A stretch of 64,000 bases of DNA from VXMF01 sp965206775 (GTDB taxonomy: Bacteria; Acidobacteriota; Terriglobia; Bryobacterales; UBA6623). Positions within the stretch are counted from its first letter, which is position 1. Each line of letters starts with the position of its first letter. The stretch is from contig CBDBKU010000003.1 in NCBI GenBank assembly GCA_965206775.1, positions 2,790,001-2,854,000 on the forward strand. Direction: 5' to 3'. Shown one piece after another: positions 54,015 through 63,414 of the stretch. Both the position numbers and the translations under genes were made by a program. The notes under the pieces are model-generated. The model was not told the origin of the DNA, made no database searches, and saw nothing but the letters and a program-made list of their open reading frames with translations.

Positions 54015-54540
54015 CGTTCCTCCTCACAGGGGTTTGGGCCGACGATCGCGCGGAAGCGCCGCGCCGGCTGACCTGTCCATTCTTCCAACTCCGCCTACCA
54101 ACGCCGGTGCGCACTCGAGATCCCAATGCGGTCCGTGCCCGCACTATCGTAGACGATCCATCCGCCGTATCCGGGTTGCCCCAAGAGGGGTCAGTGTGCC
54201 GTGGGTCTCGCGTCGGCCATGCGTACCAGCACCTGTTAATTCCGGAGTCCGCCGTTCTCTTTGGGCTGCCGCAGTGATAAGACAGGAATCGCAATGTCGT
54301 AGGGAGGAAAGTTGGGCTCGTTAAGGTAAGGTCCGATGCGAAGGTCCAGTTACCACCCACCCGGCGGATGGCCGTCTTGCCTCGTGCTACTTCGCCCAGT
54401 GCTGCTCCGATTCACCGACATGTGGTTCCGGTGGTTCTCCCAGTCCCCTGTCTTGGGTCGCAATCGCACCAAGGCTCTCGGTAAGTTGCCTGGTCACTGG
54501 CCAACTCAGCTGCGCGATACAGAGCGCGCCGGTATCGACT
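54015..54540. other. Unassigned region upstream of a receptor remnant
   Basis: No gene is supported. On the minus strand near 54340-54240 a short frame reads RIGPYLNEPNFPPYDIAIP and then stops; it may be another decayed fragment. The plus strand from about 54480 leads into the receptor remnant. Confidence 0.35.
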
Positions 54541-55041
54541 TTGAACGAGGCAACCGATTTCGAGCGGTCGACGGGCTCGAACGAAGAAGGCCTCTTTTCT
54601 TTTCCGCGGGTAGAGCCCGGCGTCTATTCCGTGATCGCCGACATGAATGCGTTCAAGCCCCTCTCACACATCGGCGTCGCGGTGGGCACGCAGCAATCGG
54701 TCGCTGTGGAAATCGAGATGTCGCTCGGCGCGGTCACCGAGGTTGTTCAAGTTTCCGAGCAGGTGCAGGTGCTGGCGAGCTCGTCGGCATCTGGCGGCAC
54801 AGTGCTCGACACGAGAAAGATCGCCGACCGGCCCGACTCCTGGGGGAATCCGTCCGTGATGGCAGCTGTCCCGCCAGGCGTCGTGCCGAGCGGGAACCCG
54901 CAGTTCAGTCGCATCGAGGATCAATTCGGTTCGTCAATGATTGTCATTGCCGGAGGGCCGCCCGTAGGAAAGACCTACTATCCAGACGAGATTCCTATGG
55001 GAATCATAGGCTCTCATGACCGGCCATGCGGTCACCCGTAG
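54541..55041 (+). pseudogene. N-terminal remnant of an Oar-like TonB receptor
   Basis: The frame contains NEATDFERSTGSNEEGLFSF, then RVEPGVYSVIADMNAFKPL, VGTQQSVAVEIEMSLGAVTE and VVQVSEQVQVLASSSAS. This is the carboxypeptidase-regulatory domain and the start of the plug of an Oar-like receptor. Homologues continue for another 800 or more residues, but here the frame ends at 55041 in PCGHP and no barrel follows. The signal peptide and the first strand are also missing. It is a relic of a deleted gene. Confidence 0.65.
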
Positions 55042-55294
55042 CATGAATCGGCCCTGGAGTCGGGAGTGGCTCGGCAGCGACCGCGACGTTCCAATCTGGT
55101 AGTCGGCCGGCGCTAAAGGAAGTACGCCGTGCCGCCCGATGGTGGAATAGAGATACCGTAGCCGACGGAAACATTGGTAACGACTCCATGATGCGGAAAA
55201 TGATTATTTATCAAAGTATTAGGAATTACTCTTTAAAGTCCATTCTGAATTAGAGGCGGAATGCGGGCAACACTCTTTCTACATACTCGGCGCC
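55042..55294. other. AT-rich non-coding stretch
   Basis: Bases about 55190-55260 are far richer in A+T than the rest of the window. I see no gene. It separates the receptor remnant from the convergent sulfatase gene and may be a junction of rearranged DNA. Confidence 0.4.
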
Positions 55295-56806
55295 CTATTC
55301 TGGCTTAGGCAGTTCGGTCACGGTTGAATCGATGTATCCGAGGATCTCCGTCACAATTTCCGGATTGTCGGCAGCAACGTCGGTCTTCTCTCCGGCGTCC
55401 ACGCTCAGGTCGAACAGTTCTAGCGGATCTCCCGGACTCTCGCGAACCGCCTTCCAGCGGCCCCATCGGACAGCCTCGGCATTGCCCGGAGTACCGCCCC
55501 AGTAGAGAAAGCGCTCACCGATGCCAGGATCCCCTCCGAGCAGTGCGGGAAGAATGCTAGCTCCGTCGATCCCATCAGGGGGTTCTACCCCTACCATCTC
55601 GGCGGCGGTCGGGAGGAAATCGGCGAAATACCAAACCAGGTCGCTCACCATTCCAGCCGGAATGCGGCCCGGCCAGCGGACAATTGTCGGCACTCGTATC
55701 CCGCCGTCATGAAGGGAGCGCTTATAGCCTTGCAGGGGACCGTTCGAATCGAAGAAGAACGGGTCGTTCCCGCCCTCGGCGTGCGGGCCGTTGTCTGAGC
55801 TAAAGAAAACGATGGTCCGCTCGTCGATTCCCAAACTCGCCAGCATTTCGAACAGCAGCCCAATGCCCGTGTCCATGCGGGTGATCATGGCGGCTGTTCC
55901 CTTCTGGGGGCCGGGCCAGTCTTCGTCCTGGTAGGTTCCCGCGTCCGGCACCTCCATGCCGATCCGTTCACGATGGGCACCCAATTCGGCCGACACATTG
56001 CCAATGCCAGGATCGCCTCCGCCGTCAAGGCCTCCGGCTTCGTTGTTTGCGTGGGGAATCGTCAATGCCAGGTATAGGAAGAACGGCCCGTCCGCGTTCG
56101 ACCCCACCCACTCCAGCGCCTCCTTCATGAACAGGTCGTGCGAGTAGTCGACGCGCTCCGTCGCGACGCCGCTCATGCCGGCGTAGCGCTTCGAGCGTTC
56201 GACTATGTTTCGTAGAGGGACCCGTTCCGCGTTGCGCATCAGGAACTCGGGATAGAAGTTGTGCGCATGCCCCTGGCTTAGGTACCCGAAGAAGTATTCG
56301 AATCCCTGCATCCACGGCGCCCCGGGGGAGTCTTCCATGCCCAAGCCCCACTTGCCAATCAGCGCGGTGGAGTAGCCGGAATCGTGGAGCAGTTCCGCAA
56401 CGGTCACGTCTTCGTCCCACAGGCCGGGCGAACCATTCCTCCTAACGCGAGTGTGACCTGTATGCTGTCCCGTCATCAGCACGCTGCGGGATGGGGCGCA
56501 CACTGTAAATCCCGCGTAGGCGTGCGTGAACCGCATGCCCTCGGCAGCCATCCTGTCCAAGTGAGGCGTTCGGATCCGCCGCTGCCCGTACGAGCCGAGG
56601 TCGCCGAAACCCAGATCGTCGGCGAGAACCCAGATAATATTTGGCGGAGCATCCCCCTCGCCGGACCCTTCGAACCCCGTCCCGCAGCTTGCGACCAACA
56701 GACTCGCGGCGAGGGCAACGCCTAAGCTCGCTCCGCACGCAGTCCGCTTCGCACCGGCGTACTCACATGACACCGACCACCGAGATTCGCTTGCTGAAGA
56801 ATGCAT
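55295..56806 (-). CDS. Lipoprotein arylsulfatase
   Basis: The 503-residue protein has a lipobox (LAASLLVASC, Cys41), so it is probably anchored to a membrane. The sulfatase core starts NIIWVLADDLGFGDLGSYG with both metal-binding aspartates. C103-A-P-S-R is the formylglycine site (FTVCAPSRSVLMTG). ALIGKWGLG gives the conserved Lys, and VFFSSDNGPHAEGGNDPFFF plus KRSLHDGGIRVPTI the other metal and sulfate contacts. DPLELFDLSVDAGEKTDVA is the C-terminal signature. It is the third sulfatase of the window and stands alone. Confidence 0.92.
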   Translation of the reverse strand: MHSSASESRWSVSCEYAGAKRTACGASLGVALAASLLVASCGTGFEGSGEGDAPPNIIWVLADDLGFGDLGSYGQRRIRTPHLDRMAAEGMRFTHAYAGFTVCAPSRSVLMTGQHTGHTRVRRNGSPGLWDEDVTVAELLHDSGYSTALIGKWGLGMEDSPGAPWMQGFEYFFGYLSQGHAHNFYPEFLMRNAERVPLRNIVERSKRYAGMSGVATERVDYSHDLFMKEALEWVGSNADGPFFLYLALTIPHANNEAGGLDGGGDPGIGNVSAELGAHRERIGMEVPDAGTYQDEDWPGPQKGTAAMITRMDTGIGLLFEMLASLGIDERTIVFFSSDNGPHAEGGNDPFFFDSNGPLQGYKRSLHDGGIRVPTIVRWPGRIPAGMVSDLVWYFADFLPTAAEMVGVEPPDGIDGASILPALLGGDPGIGERFLYWGGTPGNAEAVRWGRWKAVRESPGDPLELFDLSVDAGEKTDVAADNPEIVTEILGYIDSTVTELPKPE

Positions 56807-56836
56807 GGTTCCCTGCCTTCTAGGATGCTGTCAAGT

Positions 56837-57199
56837 CTACTTGATATCCACAGGCGCAAAACGGACGATCGCGAAGTCGCCTCCGTCGAAAGCGCAGAGC
56901 CATGACTCCTTGAAGGTTCCGAGCAGTCCCTCGTAGTGAAAGAACTTTCCCTTCGCGAATAGCCGGGAGTCGGCCAGAGAGACCGCGGCTTCCTCCAAAT
57001 TGAGTACCGGACGGTATGCCAGTAACGGGTCCTGTGCCCGGAAATCTTGCGATGCGTCATGAAGCCCTCGAGATGATCGAGACACCCGGGCAGGCCTTGA
57101 CCGTTCCGCTCGAGCCACCGTGCGCTTCCGGTCAGCATTCTCGCGAGATGCAACGAGATGCAAGTCGAGATTCGCTAGCCCAACTTGACCAGTCGACAC
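56837..57199 (-). pseudogene. Possible gene fragment, unrecognised
   Basis: The last 60 codons look like real protein: YRPVLNLEEAAVSLADSRLF, then GKFFHYEGLLGTFKESWLCA and FDGGDFAIVRFAPVDIK. The first 60 codons are arginine/serine-rich and not convincing. It may be the 3' end of a lost gene. The remaining bases between 57200 and 57657 show nothing I can support. Confidence 0.25.
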
Positions 57200-57657
57200 T
57201 GGGAATAGCGCCGGAGCTTGGTCGCGCGCGGTGGAATGACGGACTAGAGAAAACCAGCGATCCCGTCAGGAAGCAGGTCCCCGGTCACGATCTGGCCTGA
57301 GCTGCGAAGTACGTTTTGGTGTGCAATCCGGACGCCAAGGCCAGGGCGCTCCGTAGGGTTTGCGACGGGCCTCGGGGACCAGCAACAAATGGACTGCCCC
57401 GCGATCGAAGGGTGTGGCCCGGTTCAGGCTCGGGTCAGGCGGGCGCGAGTGCACGGTACGGCAATGCTGCGGTTGGTTCGCCTGTCGAGAGTGGCACAAG
57501 GCTCTGCCCGACACTGATCCGATAGGGTTCTCGCTCGATCCGAATCGTTGTATCGCGGTTTCACTCCCGTTTCCGGGTGATAGCCACACGGCCCAAAGAA
57601 CCCCAAACATCGCCTCGAATCGAAGCACCGGAGCCTGCTTGGTAAAATGCCGCCGCG

Positions 57658-60339
57658 ATGAGTAATTCGGTGAACCGCAGAACATTCCTACGAGCCGCCG
57701 CCGCGACGGCGGTCGCAACGGCCTCGACTCGGGTCGGCGGGGCGCACGCTGTCTCGTTCGACCGGACGGACTCGCTGTACCACGGGGATGAATGGGAAAC
57801 GCTGAATCCCGGCTACTGGCGCCTTCAGGCCAACGCGCTCCGCCGTCGGATCCACAACTACGGAGACAGGGCGCGCAACACGGGGTTCCCCTATCACTAC
57901 GAGACTCACGGGGCTCGCCTTGGGAGCTTCTCAATGCCCGTCGACTACGATCCATCGCTGCCTCCGGGCCTGATCTGGCACCGGCACTGGCGCCTAACCG
58001 GTAATTTCAAGCTGGAGATGGCGGGCCAGGTTCATGCGCTCTCGCACGGGCCCGCGGAGAACGATGACCCGGAGTGGCGGATGTACCGGCCTGGGTACGG
58101 CATGCTGGGCCTCTCGTTCGGATCGGCCACCCTCTATGAGTCCTACGGCATGTCGGGCTCGGACGGAAAGGCGGCTTGGATCGCGGCTTGGACTGACGAT
58201 GGTTACTTCGGCATTTGCGAGCACGGATCGGACAAAGTCATAGCGATCGAGCAAGCGCCGACGCCATCGGCCGGAGACCGGTACCGCATCGCAGTCGAGG
58301 TATCCGGCAACGATGACGAGAGCGGCACGCTCGCTGCACTGCTCGAGATCGAAGGCCAAGGGAAGGTTGCCGAGGTTCACCTGGAGAACCTGAGCAGGGA
58401 GAAGCACCTCGCGGGATTCGGAGGGGCCGCCGGACGCGGCCTCCTGGACTTCGATATCAGCAAGTACTCGATCGAATCCGGGGAGAACAGCCCGCTCGAT
58501 CCGCAAATCAACGAGTGCCATGCTTGCTACGCGCTCGGAGACACACTTCGGGAAGACGGCGGCAAATGGCGGGTGCGATTCCTCGGCCTTTTTCGCAGCG
58601 AGGGCGACAAGGCCGAGATCCGTATTGCGGACACGCCGGAGCCGGCAGGCGGCTGGGCATCGGTGCCTATCGCAGCGGACGCGCCTATCGTTAACAACGA
58701 CTTCCGGCGAAACACGGCCGTTCTCGACGCCATCCTGCCGCGGAACCCGGCAGAGACTGACCTGTATTTCACGATCTGGAAGGACGGTCGCGACGTGACG
58801 GGCGATCCCAGGCTCGGATCCGACGCGGTCGGCATCGGAACTGGCCAAGTTGGAGAGGTGCCGGGGAGCGGCGCCTATGTTGGCAGGCTGCCCAGGCTCT
58901 CGGCACCATACAAGCTGTGCGGCCTTTCCTGCCACGCCATTAGCGGAGGGGGTCCTAAGCTGCCCGACGCGGGCCGAGGAGGCGGCTTCTTCGTTCACGA
59001 CCAGCCCACCCCAGGGGCGTACAAGCATCTGGAGGACTACGGGTTCCAGGTCATGATGTGGGAGGACGACGTCTGGTACATGGAACTCCTCGTGTACCCT
59101 CCCTCTCCGGACGACGCGTACAAGATCGTCACGACAACGCTCTGCGGGCCGACCACGCGCTGGCAGATGATGCGCCACTGGAACACGATCAATCCCGGAG
59201 ACCACGACTACGGAATGGACGACGTCAAGGGTCCGGAACAGATCGCGATCCGTTCCCACGAGGATCTCGGTCAGGATCGCGACTATATGAGACGCAACTT
59301 CCAGATCGTCCATCACCTAGTCACAGGTGACGACGCGCCGTCAGGAACAGCGAACCCGAAGAAATGGCGACGCTGGAAGATGCCGAACCGAGACTTCAGC
59401 CTACTCATCATCGATTCGCGGCTCTGGCGGTCGAGCCAAGACACGAACATCTGGGATGACCAAGGATGGGGGAACAAGACGAGCCTCTACTCAAGGGAAG
59501 ACGTCACGCGAAGCCTGCTGGGCGAGGAGCAGTTCGCTTGGCTGCGCGAGACGATTAGAACCGACTCCTCGCCGTTAATCTGCCTGACGGGAATCAACGG
59601 AATGCACACGATTTGGACCGGCGACCCTCGGCGGTCCGACACCAAGACCGTGCTGGGCGAGCGCGACAGGGTCGCCGCGGACTACGCCGGATGGGTCGAA
59701 GCCGGGTCGAACCGCGTTCTGGAGGTCCTGAGCTCCCGCCCGGGCGTGACCACCGTATACGGGGACGTACATGTCGGGATGATCCTGAAGAACCTCGAGC
59801 ACCGTGTCTTCGAATGCTCATTCGGCCCCATCGGCCGCAGCGGAGGCAGGGGCGTCAAGGACGGATTCGGACCGCGCATGCAGGATTTCGACGGGCGCGA
59901 AATCGACATCAAGGCGCTCTACCACCAGAGCTACGACACCCCGGACCTGCGCAAGCTGGACGGGCCATTCTATTGGAACTTCCTAGAAATGGAGTTCGAC
60001 CCGCGCGGAGAGGATCCCACCATTGGCTTGCGCGTCCGCAACTTGGTCGACTCCCCTGCCGAAGAGCCCCGAGGCGGAGGATCGGTACGGGAAACGGCGT
60101 CAGCAACCGGTCGGAAGCCAACCTGCTCGCTGCCTGCCACGAAGCTTCTGCCGGACGCGGACGTGCTGCTCTCGCGATCGGATGGAAGGCCGTTGCGCGG
60201 AGCGCGGACCCTCTCCGACGGCAGGCTGCCTGTCCCCGGCCTTGTCGGGGTCGAGGCGGGCGAAACTGTTATCGCTACCGCGCGCTCGGGTGACAGGGTC
60301 GTTGCTAAGCCAATTGTCACCGGTCCGCTAAATACGTAA
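57658..60339 (+). CDS. Large Tat-exported PhoD-like metallophosphatase
   Basis: The 893-residue protein has a twin-arginine leader (NRRTFLRAAAATAVATA). Residues about 40-300 form a region without a family I know, containing paired W/Y-rich strands that look like a carbohydrate-binding or concanavalin-like domain (PGYWRLQANALRRRIHNYG). The second half resembles PhoD-type phosphatases: FTIWKDGRDVTGDP, D515-H-D-YGMDD, a middle block SLLIIDSRLWRSSQ, and the late histidine in YGDVHVGMILKN (H705). The C-terminal 100 residues form a beta-rich tail. The substrate may be a phosphate ester or phosphodiester. It stands alone. Confidence 0.7.
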   Translation: MSNSVNRRTFLRAAAATAVATASTRVGGAHAVSFDRTDSLYHGDEWETLNPGYWRLQANALRRRIHNYGDRARNTGFPYHYETHGARLGSFSMPVDYDPSLPPGLIWHRHWRLTGNFKLEMAGQVHALSHGPAENDDPEWRMYRPGYGMLGLSFGSATLYESYGMSGSDGKAAWIAAWTDDGYFGICEHGSDKVIAIEQAPTPSAGDRYRIAVEVSGNDDESGTLAALLEIEGQGKVAEVHLENLSREKHLAGFGGAAGRGLLDFDISKYSIESGENSPLDPQINECHACYALGDTLREDGGKWRVRFLGLFRSEGDKAEIRIADTPEPAGGWASVPIAADAPIVNNDFRRNTAVLDAILPRNPAETDLYFTIWKDGRDVTGDPRLGSDAVGIGTGQVGEVPGSGAYVGRLPRLSAPYKLCGLSCHAISGGGPKLPDAGRGGGFFVHDQPTPGAYKHLEDYGFQVMMWEDDVWYMELLVYPPSPDDAYKIVTTTLCGPTTRWQMMRHWNTINPGDHDYGMDDVKGPEQIAIRSHEDLGQDRDYMRRNFQIVHHLVTGDDAPSGTANPKKWRRWKMPNRDFSLLIIDSRLWRSSQDTNIWDDQGWGNKTSLYSREDVTRSLLGEEQFAWLRETIRTDSSPLICLTGINGMHTIWTGDPRRSDTKTVLGERDRVAADYAGWVEAGSNRVLEVLSSRPGVTTVYGDVHVGMILKNLEHRVFECSFGPIGRSGGRGVKDGFGPRMQDFDGREIDIKALYHQSYDTPDLRKLDGPFYWNFLEMEFDPRGEDPTIGLRVRNLVDSPAEEPRGGGSVRETASATGRKPTCSLPATKLLPDADVLLSRSDGRPLRGARTLSDGRLPVPGLVGVEAGETVIATARSGDRVVAKPIVTGPLNT

Positions 60340-61407
60340 GGGAGCTACTGAGACGCGCAGTCGCAAGTGCCGCAACCGCACGCATACCCGAACACATCCG
60401 TCCGCATGTACGACTAGCCATGGCGCGAGTTCTCACGCTCGCCGAAAAACCTGACGAGTCCCTGCTGACACTTGAATTTGCTGTTCAGGAGTGCTACGTA
60501 GGCGAGGATCACGAGAGGCGCCCCAATGAGACCCTCTCCGCCACCGCGTACGAGCGCGGTGAAATGGAGGCGGAGATCACCCTTAAGGGAAGGTCCCAGA
60601 GCTTCCTCTTTCTGCCGCCAAATCTCCTCGGAACCAATTTCCGTGGCGCAGTGCGCCAACTCTCGAGTCGCCGGAACCAGATTTGACTCCTTGAAACCGA
60701 TCGTTACAAGAGCCGTCAGTCCGCGATCGCGGACTCTGGGCCAAGTGGCAGTCGCCGACGGAGGCCTCGCCCAGACATTGAGCACAGAGCGTCAGTCGCT
60801 GGAGGACGAAGCCGGGGAATCCGGCCAAAGCGTCCCGGGCAGTCCCACCCTAGGCTTGGACTGGCGGGCAAGAAACGCCCGATAGGCTTAGGCAGTTTCG
60901 AACCATGGCGGTATAATGTGTGCCAATCTTGACGACTGTCGGTTGCAGCTTAGCGCCTAGCTTGAGTCATGCAGATCGGAAGTTAGCCGTTCGCTCAGTG
61001 GGTAGCGGCCAAAACGGACGGCTTGGGATCATCTCGACTGATTTCAGACCAATTCCGCGGAATGCAGCCAAGAGATCCGGACGGCATCCCCTGCTGTCGA
61101 TGTTGCGCCGAGCCAGCGTAGGCTGCCTAGCCGCCACTTGTTCGGCGGGATAGGCCCCTCCGGTTTCCGAACTCGCAACACGGCATCCCGAGGAGTTCGC
61201 CAGCACCGCCGCTGGCGAACCGGACGAGCCGTTTGAAAGGTGGAAGAAATTCGGCAAACTGGTCGCGAAAAGGGTTCCGGCCCCGCACTTCGAAACGGCG
61301 CATGTCGTTGTCCGGGCTAGCCAGGCCGGACCGACCGCTCGTCAATTGCCGGTTCCGCCAGTGCAGCCGCCCTGCGAGGGGTATCAGGTTATACCGGGTG
61401 ACTCAGT
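60340..61407. other. Intergenic region of about 1 kb, nothing firmly recognised
   Basis: Both strands carry open frames around 60414-60785 (minus, with a hydrophobic run GEGLIGAPLVILAYVALL) and 60420-60686 (plus), but neither has a family I know or a good ribosome-binding site. A plus-strand frame ending at the start of the next gene reads FERWKKFGKLVAKRVPAPHF and might be a fragment. I treat the region as decayed DNA. Confidence 0.35.
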
Positions 61408-62676
61408 ATGAGAAGAGGACTAGGCTTCGTCGGAGCGGCTGCCATCCTCGCTGGCTCCGTCTGGCTGGCGTATTATCTGGTGTCGCTGGCACCGGAACCG
61501 GAGCGACAGGAACCACCTGCCCAGATTCCGTTCGCTCAGACAGGGCAGGTCGTGGCCGGCTCCGGTGCCATTCCCGTATACGGAGCGGGGACGGTGAGAA
61601 CCAGCGCAGAAGTCGATATTGCACCGCAAGTCAGCGGCCGGGTCGCCTGGATGGAGCCGGGCTTCCAGAGTAGCGGCCGCATCGAGGAGGGCCAGGCGAT
61701 CTTCCGCATAGAAGATACCGACTTCCTGCATCGCGTGCAGGAAGCCGAGGTGGACATCGAGGCCCGCCGGGCAGAACTCTCCGTGATCCAAGAGGAGGCG
61801 GCGTTCGCAAGGACCGAGTTCGACAAGTACTCCCGCCTGCAACTCGAGGCCGGCTCTTCGGTTACCCAGCCCGGCCCCTTGGCCCTGCGCGAGCCCCAGC
61901 TGAAGGCGGCCCAGGCCGCGCTGGAACGCGAGCAAGTCCGGCTTGCCGCGGCCAAGCTGGCCCTTTCCCGCATCGAGGTGCAGGCACCCTTTGACGGCTA
62001 TGTGCTTGAAGAGTCGTTGGAAGCAGGCCAGATGGTGACCGCTGGCCAGACGGTCGGACGGCTTTTCGCGGCCGACGCCGTCGAGGTGGTTGTGCCACTG
62101 TCGGACGCCATGGCAGCCTTGATCCCAAGGCTGTGGAAGCTTCGCGCGGGGGACTCCGACGAGCGAGTTGGCGCCCGCGTGATTGCGAGCTATGGCGATG
62201 CACGCTACGCCTGGCAAGGCTACGTGGACCGGGCTGAAGTATCGGTCGACAAGCAGACACGGACCATTGACGCGATCGTGCGCGTGCCCAACCCCTTCGC
62301 CGCCGGCAAGCCGGTGGCGGGGTCCAACAGCCCCGGCGGCCCTCCCCCGCTGCTGGTGAGCAATTTCGTGGAGGTCGAAATCCAAGGCATTGCTCCGGAG
62401 AGCTATTCCCGGGTGCCACGGGCGGCACTAAGGCCGGGGAACGAGGTCTGGGTGGTGGGCGACGACCGGAAGGTGAGTATCGTCCCTGTGCGCGTCCTGC
62501 AGCGCGTCAACGATGAAGCCGTGGTGGTCGGCGCTCTCGAAGACGGGCAATTGGTCATCACCGGCGGCGTTCAGTTTGTCACCGAAGGCATGGCCCATAT
62601 TCGCGGTGTGGGCATAGCCGAAGTCATCTGCGCGCACAATCCGGAAGATCTATTCCGCAGCTTGCTGGCCCTATGA
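61408..62676 (+). CDS. RND efflux periplasmic adaptor, orphan
   Basis: The 422-residue membrane-fusion protein has an N-terminal membrane anchor (FVGAAAILAGSVWLAYYLVSL). The barrel-sandwich strand VRTSAEVDIAPQVSGRVAWM, an alpha-hairpin (RVQEAEVDIEARRAELSVIQ to QAALEREQVRLAAAKLALS) and the returning strand IEVQAPFDGYVLEESLEAGQ follow the family plan. Adaptors normally stand directly before their pump gene, but here infC follows on the other strand. The last 20 residues (EVICAHNPEDLFRSLLAL) do not look like an adaptor end, so the gene may be joined to foreign sequence where the pump was lost. Confidence 0.85.
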   Translation: MRRGLGFVGAAAILAGSVWLAYYLVSLAPEPERQEPPAQIPFAQTGQVVAGSGAIPVYGAGTVRTSAEVDIAPQVSGRVAWMEPGFQSSGRIEEGQAIFRIEDTDFLHRVQEAEVDIEARRAELSVIQEEAAFARTEFDKYSRLQLEAGSSVTQPGPLALREPQLKAAQAALEREQVRLAAAKLALSRIEVQAPFDGYVLEESLEAGQMVTAGQTVGRLFAADAVEVVVPLSDAMAALIPRLWKLRAGDSDERVGARVIASYGDARYAWQGYVDRAEVSVDKQTRTIDAIVRVPNPFAAGKPVAGSNSPGGPPPLLVSNFVEVEIQGIAPESYSRVPRAALRPGNEVWVVGDDRKVSIVPVRVLQRVNDEAVVVGALEDGQLVITGGVQFVTEGMAHIRGVGIAEVICAHNPEDLFRSLLAL

Positions 62677-62779
62677 ACCCGACTGCGGGAACGCAACCGA
62701 AACGAGCACCCAAGCCACGGTCGCGCCGCGAAGAATCCGCGCCCGCAGCGCAGGGGCAATCGGACCGGTCAGCGCCTTA

Positions 62780-63400
62780 CTAAGCGGGAAGCTGCGGCTG
62801 GCGGGGCGTCGCGGGCACCGACGCGGGCTGCGGCTGATCGACTTGCTTCTTGGGGGGCTTGGCAACCTTCCTCGGGCCAATCATCATGCTCATCGTGCGG
62901 CCTTCGATGCGAGGCTGCGTTTCGGGATTGCCAACCTCTGCGAGGTCGCCGGCCAGTTCACGGAGAATGCGCTCTCCGATGTTCGCATGCGTGATTTCCC
63001 TGCCGCGGAAGAAGACAGTCGCCTTGACCTTGTTCCCTTCCTGAAGGAATCGCAGCGCATGGTTCTTCTTGAAGTCGTAGTCGTGCCGATCGGTATTGGG
63101 CCGGAACTTGACTTCCTTCACCTCGATGCGATGCTGCTTCTTCTTGGCCTCGTTCTTCTTCTTCTTCTCGATGTAGGAATACTCGCCGTAATCGATCACT
63201 TTGGCGACCGGCGGCTGGGCTGTCGGCGAAACCAGCACTAAATCGAGCCCCAGTTCCTTTGCCCGACGAACTCCTTCGCTCGTCGGCATGACCCGAGTCT
63301 GGCCATCTGGAAATACCACTCGCACTTCACGAGCGCGAATCGTCTCATTGACATTCTGTCGTCGAACCCGACGAATCGGACGGTAACGTCTCCGGAAAAT
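62780..63400 (-). CDS. infC: Translation initiation factor IF-3
   Basis: The 206-residue protein has the family's N-terminal domain (QNVNETIRAREVRVVFPDGQ; EGVRRAKELGLDLVLVSPTA), the lysine-rich linker (EYSYIEKKKKNEAKKKQH) and the C-terminal domain (EVKFRPNTDRHDYDFKKNHA; FRGREITHANIGERIL; MSMMIGP). The reading frame starts at ATT (63398-63400), giving IFRRRYRPIRRVRRQN. This rare start is a hallmark of infC and lets IF-3 repress its own translation. A C-terminal proline/glutamine tail of about 25 residues (PKKQVDQPQPASVPATPRQP) is longer than usual. rpmI and rplT do not follow. Confidence 0.93.
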   Translation of the reverse strand: MFRRRYRPIRRVRRQNVNETIRAREVRVVFPDGQTRVMPTSEGVRRAKELGLDLVLVSPTAQPPVAKVIDYGEYSYIEKKKKNEAKKKQHRIEVKEVKFRPNTDRHDYDFKKNHALRFLQEGNKVKATVFFRGREITHANIGERILRELAGDLAEVGNPETQPRIEGRTMSMMIGPRKVAKPPKKQVDQPQPASVPATPRQPQLPA

Positions 63401-63414
63401 ACTATCCTCCTCTC
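63398..63414 (-). promoter_or_regulatory. infC ribosome-binding site with AUU start
   Basis: GAGAGGAGG (63406-63414 on the minus strand) is a strong Shine-Dalgarno sequence five bases before ATT. No ATG, GTG or TTG lies at this distance, so the start is decided by this site. In E. coli the AUU start makes infC sensitive to IF-3 level. Confidence 0.8.

Noticed and set aside
60414..60785. Minus-strand frame with a hydrophobic segment
   Set aside because: No family recognised, no ribosome-binding site, and competing frames of similar quality on the other strand.
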